Assembly (NCBI GenBank): GCA_028871595.1
Contig: JAGWMT010000039.1
Coordinates: 1-17,427, forward strand
DNA: 17,427 nt
Source: Elusimicrobiota bacterium
GTDB lineage: Bacteria > Elusimicrobiota > Elusimicrobia > UBA1565 > UBA9628
Direction: 5' to 3'
Shown here: piece by piece, positions 16,601-17,427 of the stretch
Position numbering within the stretch: position 1 is the first letter of the stretch
Layout of the letters: every line of letters begins with the position of its first letter
The notes under the pieces: model-generated
The model's database searches: none
The model's input: the letters and a program-made list of their open reading frames with translations, nothing else
What the model was told of the DNA's origin: nothing
Translations under genes and position numbers: made by a program

Positions 16601-17427
16601 GGCGCGGCGCCAGGCGCTCGCCTCCTGGCTGGCGCGCGACGGCGGCGCGGAGGACCATCTCCTCAAGGACAAGGCGCTGGACGCGTATGTGAGCGCGCTC
16701 GACGCCTTCGACGCGGAGATGGAAAAGGCCCTGTCCGCGAAGGAAGCCGCGTCCGACGCCGGGTGGGCGCGCTCGCTCGACGCGCTGTACGGCGTGCGCG
16801 ACAGCCTGGCCCGCCGCCGCGACCGTCTCCAATACGGGCGCGGCCTGCTGACCATCGACGCGGCGATCACCTTGGATGAGAGCCGCCTGCGGGCGCTGAA
16901 CTTCACCAACGACGAATCGCGCGAGGTCGGCCCGGCCGGCGAGTCTTTGGCCTTCCTTCGGAACCTGCGCACCAAGTGGACGGGCAAGCCCGACTCGATC
17001 CCCGCGCTGGTGGCGCTGCGCGGCAAGGACGGCGACTCGGACTGGGCGACCGTCGAGGACCTGGCCAAGGCGAAGCTGGCCGGGCGGGTGACGGTGATCG
17101 GCGGGAAACGCTTCCTGCGGCCCGCCGACGTGCCCGACTTGTCCCCCAAGGACGCCGGCGCGGCCCTGGCGCAGGGCTGGCGCGAGGTGATCGAAGGGGA
17201 GGACGCCGCGCGCGAGCGTCTGAACCAGGCGCGGGCGCGGCGCGCGGACGCGGCCCGCGAGGCGGCGCTGACCGCCACGCTGAAGACGGCCGAGGTCGCG
17301 CTGACCGCGGGCGCCGCGGGCGGCGACGGTCCGGTGCGCACCACCACGTTGGCCGATCTGCGCGAGCGGGAGGCGTCCGGACGAGTCCTGTGGTTCGAGG
17401 CGACGCCCGACCCCCGCACCGGCCTGC
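7530..17427 (+). CDS. Giant exported coiled-coil protein with a TolC/OEP-like section (3' end outside the window)
   Basis: At least 3,299 codons are open with no stop before the window ends. ATG at 7530 is the first possible start: an in-frame TAG lies at 7512-7514 with no start codon between. Residues 13-35 (RRLLAGVLAVLC core, LPAVAA end) resemble a signal peptide, although Glu26 inside it is unusual. Approximate layout: 36-290 Ala/Pro-rich; 295-990 mainly helical, coiled-coil-like; Gly-rich linker near 994 (VGGGSG); helical to about 1262; mixed strands and helices 1280-1480; beta-strand-rich 1490-1701; TolC/OEP-like 1808-2306; then helical stretches with short beta segments to the end. No catalytic motif was recognised. 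The frame gives normal protein composition throughout, whereas the opposing long frames are Arg/Gly/His-rich. The promoter and a hairpin leader lie just upstream, and no Shine-Dalgarno is seen. Inferred role: a large envelope structural, adhesion or export protein. The function is unknown. Confidence 0.92.
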   Translation, partial: MGDPSRRDPVPRRLLAGVLAVLCALESGVLPAVAATKAAPAESAGSGALNLDSTPVAAPLSAPARHGKAGEPSFPDLLTPGVTAGRLRAAGRELVADAPENCRSDVAKWVALTLEEALKGAADGAVVSAAVLAGLHAGLPALRKAELAGLPPSVSPAALRAAQAAAAKRIARIGLPDFTARGDAGPVPVAAASPARTAPVPVEQSAQEQADIRERLAQKGDMLGGARTSDELARFQRVAQRTADELGPADPGGPSGADDARDARWASLESLRRLFEQAGAKPDSAPAGPPLPPGQVSQIETRVNNIAAMKLTLTADLAQRDAAEALLAVKARLRDDALSERRSGKDDLEFRKNFSRLAMVMDLSYSLNILNSADAALAKMQGLLDQKIAAIAQQRQANDNGAASTAGRAANTDQWKKDAQAQAAADQSQATSFASLGGSVSKVGAAVAGFQSDVPGLLAMIDARDKGRSASALAEYDRRLALLPSMAAALKNGSSDPTGVSSLSLSYLQAKSREVAGDKILLAGADSKITSVPVEFAGALVVAVPGVPSETAVNPSRDQLLALLERRRAYWQSQLDEHTSILNSIQRAMDPANRTMTVDDFGSPQPESLAVWKANELSLDDQLAAAEAPMAARADADEALIEAAAGGAALTRLSGLSPDDMRTRLPQLLDQMDALPLPDSDAGFAAKAAHIDLARLITFLGDATARRLEARATAAALDKPVGVILPKAHDAFVTAVAAWKAVLDDVTADEAYVKAGGPAAQADALIARKRALLANSLTPALNALQDLLDNTLIPYQNDRIAQSDPANTGDGYATLYTQKKLLYQQISDGLHLTLPWALASDGAKAYDVGAARAGISAERATFDTYRGVVADYQDQMRRRQDPNDAGTEDVYGETAPYSLVKRVAVYQAEKAARAASMNAAAVQINALLGQMDSLDGGKHALQATWKLPTDLDPNSPATADRLNAIVNGNVLQNMAAAIKAVADAATAAGGAPSVSVGGGSGIPVGTQPPLDVTPLQKLALYGLEAVKRLVPSTATGAAGDSYAQSLARYLFADALVSSSQLYLTDRIPRFVAYLNRAKSALDAAEADLDSDLAWVSGDRSGGDAVLARKSALFSGLAVVLNDGATLFQQKSAWSASGADTAIQAASYYNGLNQTYVSGNQALDAELSAAQQFQAALADSKSKIDSQRAEVVGWLGQLNSPNESALSRVAQNISTIQDKTRAVLETNIAARQAERERDQAAASVERTLRAMAAERVALDQSLSGVGDLARLGPDLAARTRDAVGSGGAWIAESPSASTLVIPRGQLETFLGQLFSGLSSDAAAANIASLRADILKDPTALARLIPGSKVIPVGQGPDGFYLVYQTEFSTPGGLETANSATLGNIGKLWGQNISLIGYRFESPPSAGNAPFGDQGVTVQLESLDSDHAVNYLDVTFHKFLQDVPTDLGGVAGQAQEARMMIFDDFALLLADGKVYFGAAGFGDIAASGAAGKPQYYGGNLKTSVKFTKVLTLNASETALFAKDPRQFLQTVNLDFTKYDPTLDQTFIVSGSGDNKTYRRDQVGVGIDLKEALKQKDTFMLDLYYAHVSGTDDVNQSLAGATILKGFTFDFLGQKAGVTVGGGAELGQVQNDFNGRVSFELPDQGVALSLQGKYIGTGSAYYAELRKKMGDHSTASVSYGSPYIGLNNRAAITFSSSYTLGELWRAVTGQAASDLTGGKALADFDKALSDFFVRSPQDTALVELKKVFDADVGRQLAALEIGQLSREIETLTRAGALLDNTRQSAMVGFVSNPIGPGTAEAATGGGFQVGTRTDLTLTKTQRALIVSKSATLFSLGLDMEERLLDLTKAWQLALSDLAQARWRELLAGWLAAHADDPVLRAEAEADAAAAADARRQAELKYDSLTGRAPDEVPAFDGVSPQDFDVLLAQVSASLARADRVGALLQRARGQINIPQAGFNVLDWIPWVEKLSFTVGAQLPDTLSSQPLGIGLTITLPVYDPTRGHNDAAMLLARGATMEEMAGRLRQTRLRAHGERLSAQAWAARARDAASLQNRLAQELSDGIRQYRNGLIEASELRARARRWRDAVSETLSARTRASLETAWASLDENGHPNGTADATYAEPADMKQAFDQATRTSSDYEALALRSQAAAELLAAADRRVRKVDVDVNLGTNLTATGLALLPAFGITGLSAMPIVGIQLAPEELRQLDVARTGAEAGLYSRLRDKARADAALSLTQATIDGSWLDKQIALYRDELLPGLESAQDGSSDQAYRLSEARAAYADLLSRRRQTTAAMNQMLGRPLDAALKFSPDTAAALTSYGGRAAALDPVAAARDALDSRVKIARATELAVDKNLHVDQLRLEPISLIGQSLGRLVAALSGDAVASPELMALARERTIDAERALEAFDAEVPAVRARLAAQLSAVRAARAALAGRADPESRLQDLELGRQEDLLSAQIASWGGGVSDAADGALPSSYAELEDRLRQAEERATFPSEASADSGAISAPGAVEMQGNVRWYDARETLAGDPIGRQFTEGWVEARLRSPLTPPAALAMLADLREKAADERRRLDTAGADARAELLLSRLRLGAGLLRWSEGVGLGDTARARVDGDLAEAAALLHLPPGVKPARLLDVMPADGDADLAAVASRYLDEAESLDLESVGRTLFLDGLPKDLQDSAGRNRVPELRADLIAERMSSRGFTPVAAFGLFKGQWVSGAFLEAPKPEQIQDSLTSILDDALRGELESRDRLKSLGLLLHALMASVADKTRLVAAARLRETTARRALGATLERVRLRMAPVSEAAAAAAEAQAAQEAFVSSLYALREDFARLTTELTALGINPAPTLGGSALSRTTTPDDPMERTPREKLLAYWADRMKDPDFERRVEDLLAGQPDSVRASLRDLSARYRTASRDADGVRSNDFTPAETLDLLTKTDVQGRRRAIEEVLGRVLSGLQDGDAAHSTSWAGLMDFLRSDVTAQAAATAGDLSRGDGVRGELRSTFSAALGGSPAQKAEMARLETLQTRADQARRQALASWLARDGGAEDHLLKDKALDAYVSALDAFDAEMEKALSAKEAASDAGWARSLDALYGVRDSLARRRDRLQYGRGLLTIDAAITLDESRLRALNFTNDESREVGPAGESLAFLRNLRTKWTGKPDSIPALVALRGKDGDSDWATVEDLAKAKLAGRVTVIGGKRFLRPADVPDLSPKDAGAALAQGWREVIEGEDAARERLNQARARRADAAREAALTATLKTAEVALTAGAAGGDGPVRTTTLADLREREASGRVLWFEATPDPRTGL
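11997..12632 (+). other. Beta-strand-rich, barrel-like region within the giant protein (residues about 1490-1701)
   Basis: This part departs from the Ala-rich helical pattern. It alternates polar and hydrophobic residues in short stretches separated by Asp/Gly/Asn turns, for example LKTSVKFTKVLTL, TVNLDFTKYD, VGVGIDLKEAL, TFMLDLYYAHVSG, GRVSFELPDQGVALSLQGKY and AAITFSSSYTLGELW. Aromatic residues at strand ends resemble outer-membrane barrel strands. Whether it forms a closed barrel cannot be told from sequence. Confidence 0.5.
12951..14447 (+). other. TolC/OEP-like section within the giant protein (residues 1808-2306)
   Basis: The section resembles one outer-membrane efflux protein unit with two halves. 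The first has a strand pair ending in GIGLTITLPVYDPTRG (around residue 1988), followed by long helices with the RQYRNGLIEASELRAR pattern. The second has AMPIVGIQLAPEELRQLD (around 2190-2206), then helices with YRLSEARAAYADLL and the closing AAMNQMLGRPLD (around 2292). The strand-helix alternation, the DPTRG turn and the terminal NxxLGRPL are characteristic of the TolC family. Recognition is by eye only. Confidence 0.6.

Noticed and set aside
11565..16832. 1,755-codon open frame on the minus strand
   Set aside because: Same reasoning: low-complexity Arg/Gly/Gln/Val product with no domain. The plus frame here shows TolC-like and beta-strand patterns.

Overview
The window comes from a diderm (Gram-negative type) bacterium with a very GC-rich genome. 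It encodes a BamA/TamA-type outer-membrane barrel, a secreted TPR protein and a very large exported protein with a TolC-like section. The phylum cannot be fixed from sequence alone. The combination of high GC, long TPR proteins and a giant exported coiled-coil protein recalls Elusimicrobiota or Omnitrophota-like lineages, but that is a guess. No rRNA, tRNA, CRISPR array, insertion sequence or prophage gene was seen.

Left half (11-7286, minus strand). Six genes run head to tail with very short gaps. In transcription order they are: an unrecognised 109-residue protein, a ClpS-type N-degron adaptor, an aldo/keto reductase, a secreted protein of 969 residues built almost wholly of TPR repeats, a methylenetetrahydrofolate reductase (MetF), and a single-POTRA BamA/TamA-family outer-membrane protein. 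Several junctions suggest translational coupling. The first stop overlaps the Shine-Dalgarno of clpS, the TPR stop lies 10 nt before metF, and the metF stop overlaps the next start as ATGA. Two promoter-like sequences end only 6-7 nt before ATG codons, which predicts leaderless transcripts for the 109-residue gene and for the reductase. Only clpS has a clear Shine-Dalgarno.

Divergent intergenic region (7287-7529). This is the only substantial non-coding stretch. It is AT-rich compared with its surroundings. It holds the minus-strand promoter, two DnaA-box-like 9-mers, a GCTTTAA/TTAAAGC inverted repeat, an extended -10 promoter facing right with GGTCC-type repeats around it, and a hairpin that ends exactly one base before the next start codon.

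Right half (7530-17427, plus strand). One reading frame stays open for at least 3,299 codons and leaves the window without a stop. The protein starts with a signal-peptide-like segment. After it come long Ala-rich helical regions, a beta-strand-rich region that looks like outer-membrane barrel strands, a TolC/OEP-like section of about 500 residues, and further helical regions. Long open frames on the opposite strand (7521-10355 and 11565-16832) are GC-driven shadows. This giant exported protein is the most interesting object here. The adjacent envelope genes (outer-membrane barrel, secreted TPR protein) fit an envelope-centred neighbourhood, but no functional link is shown.
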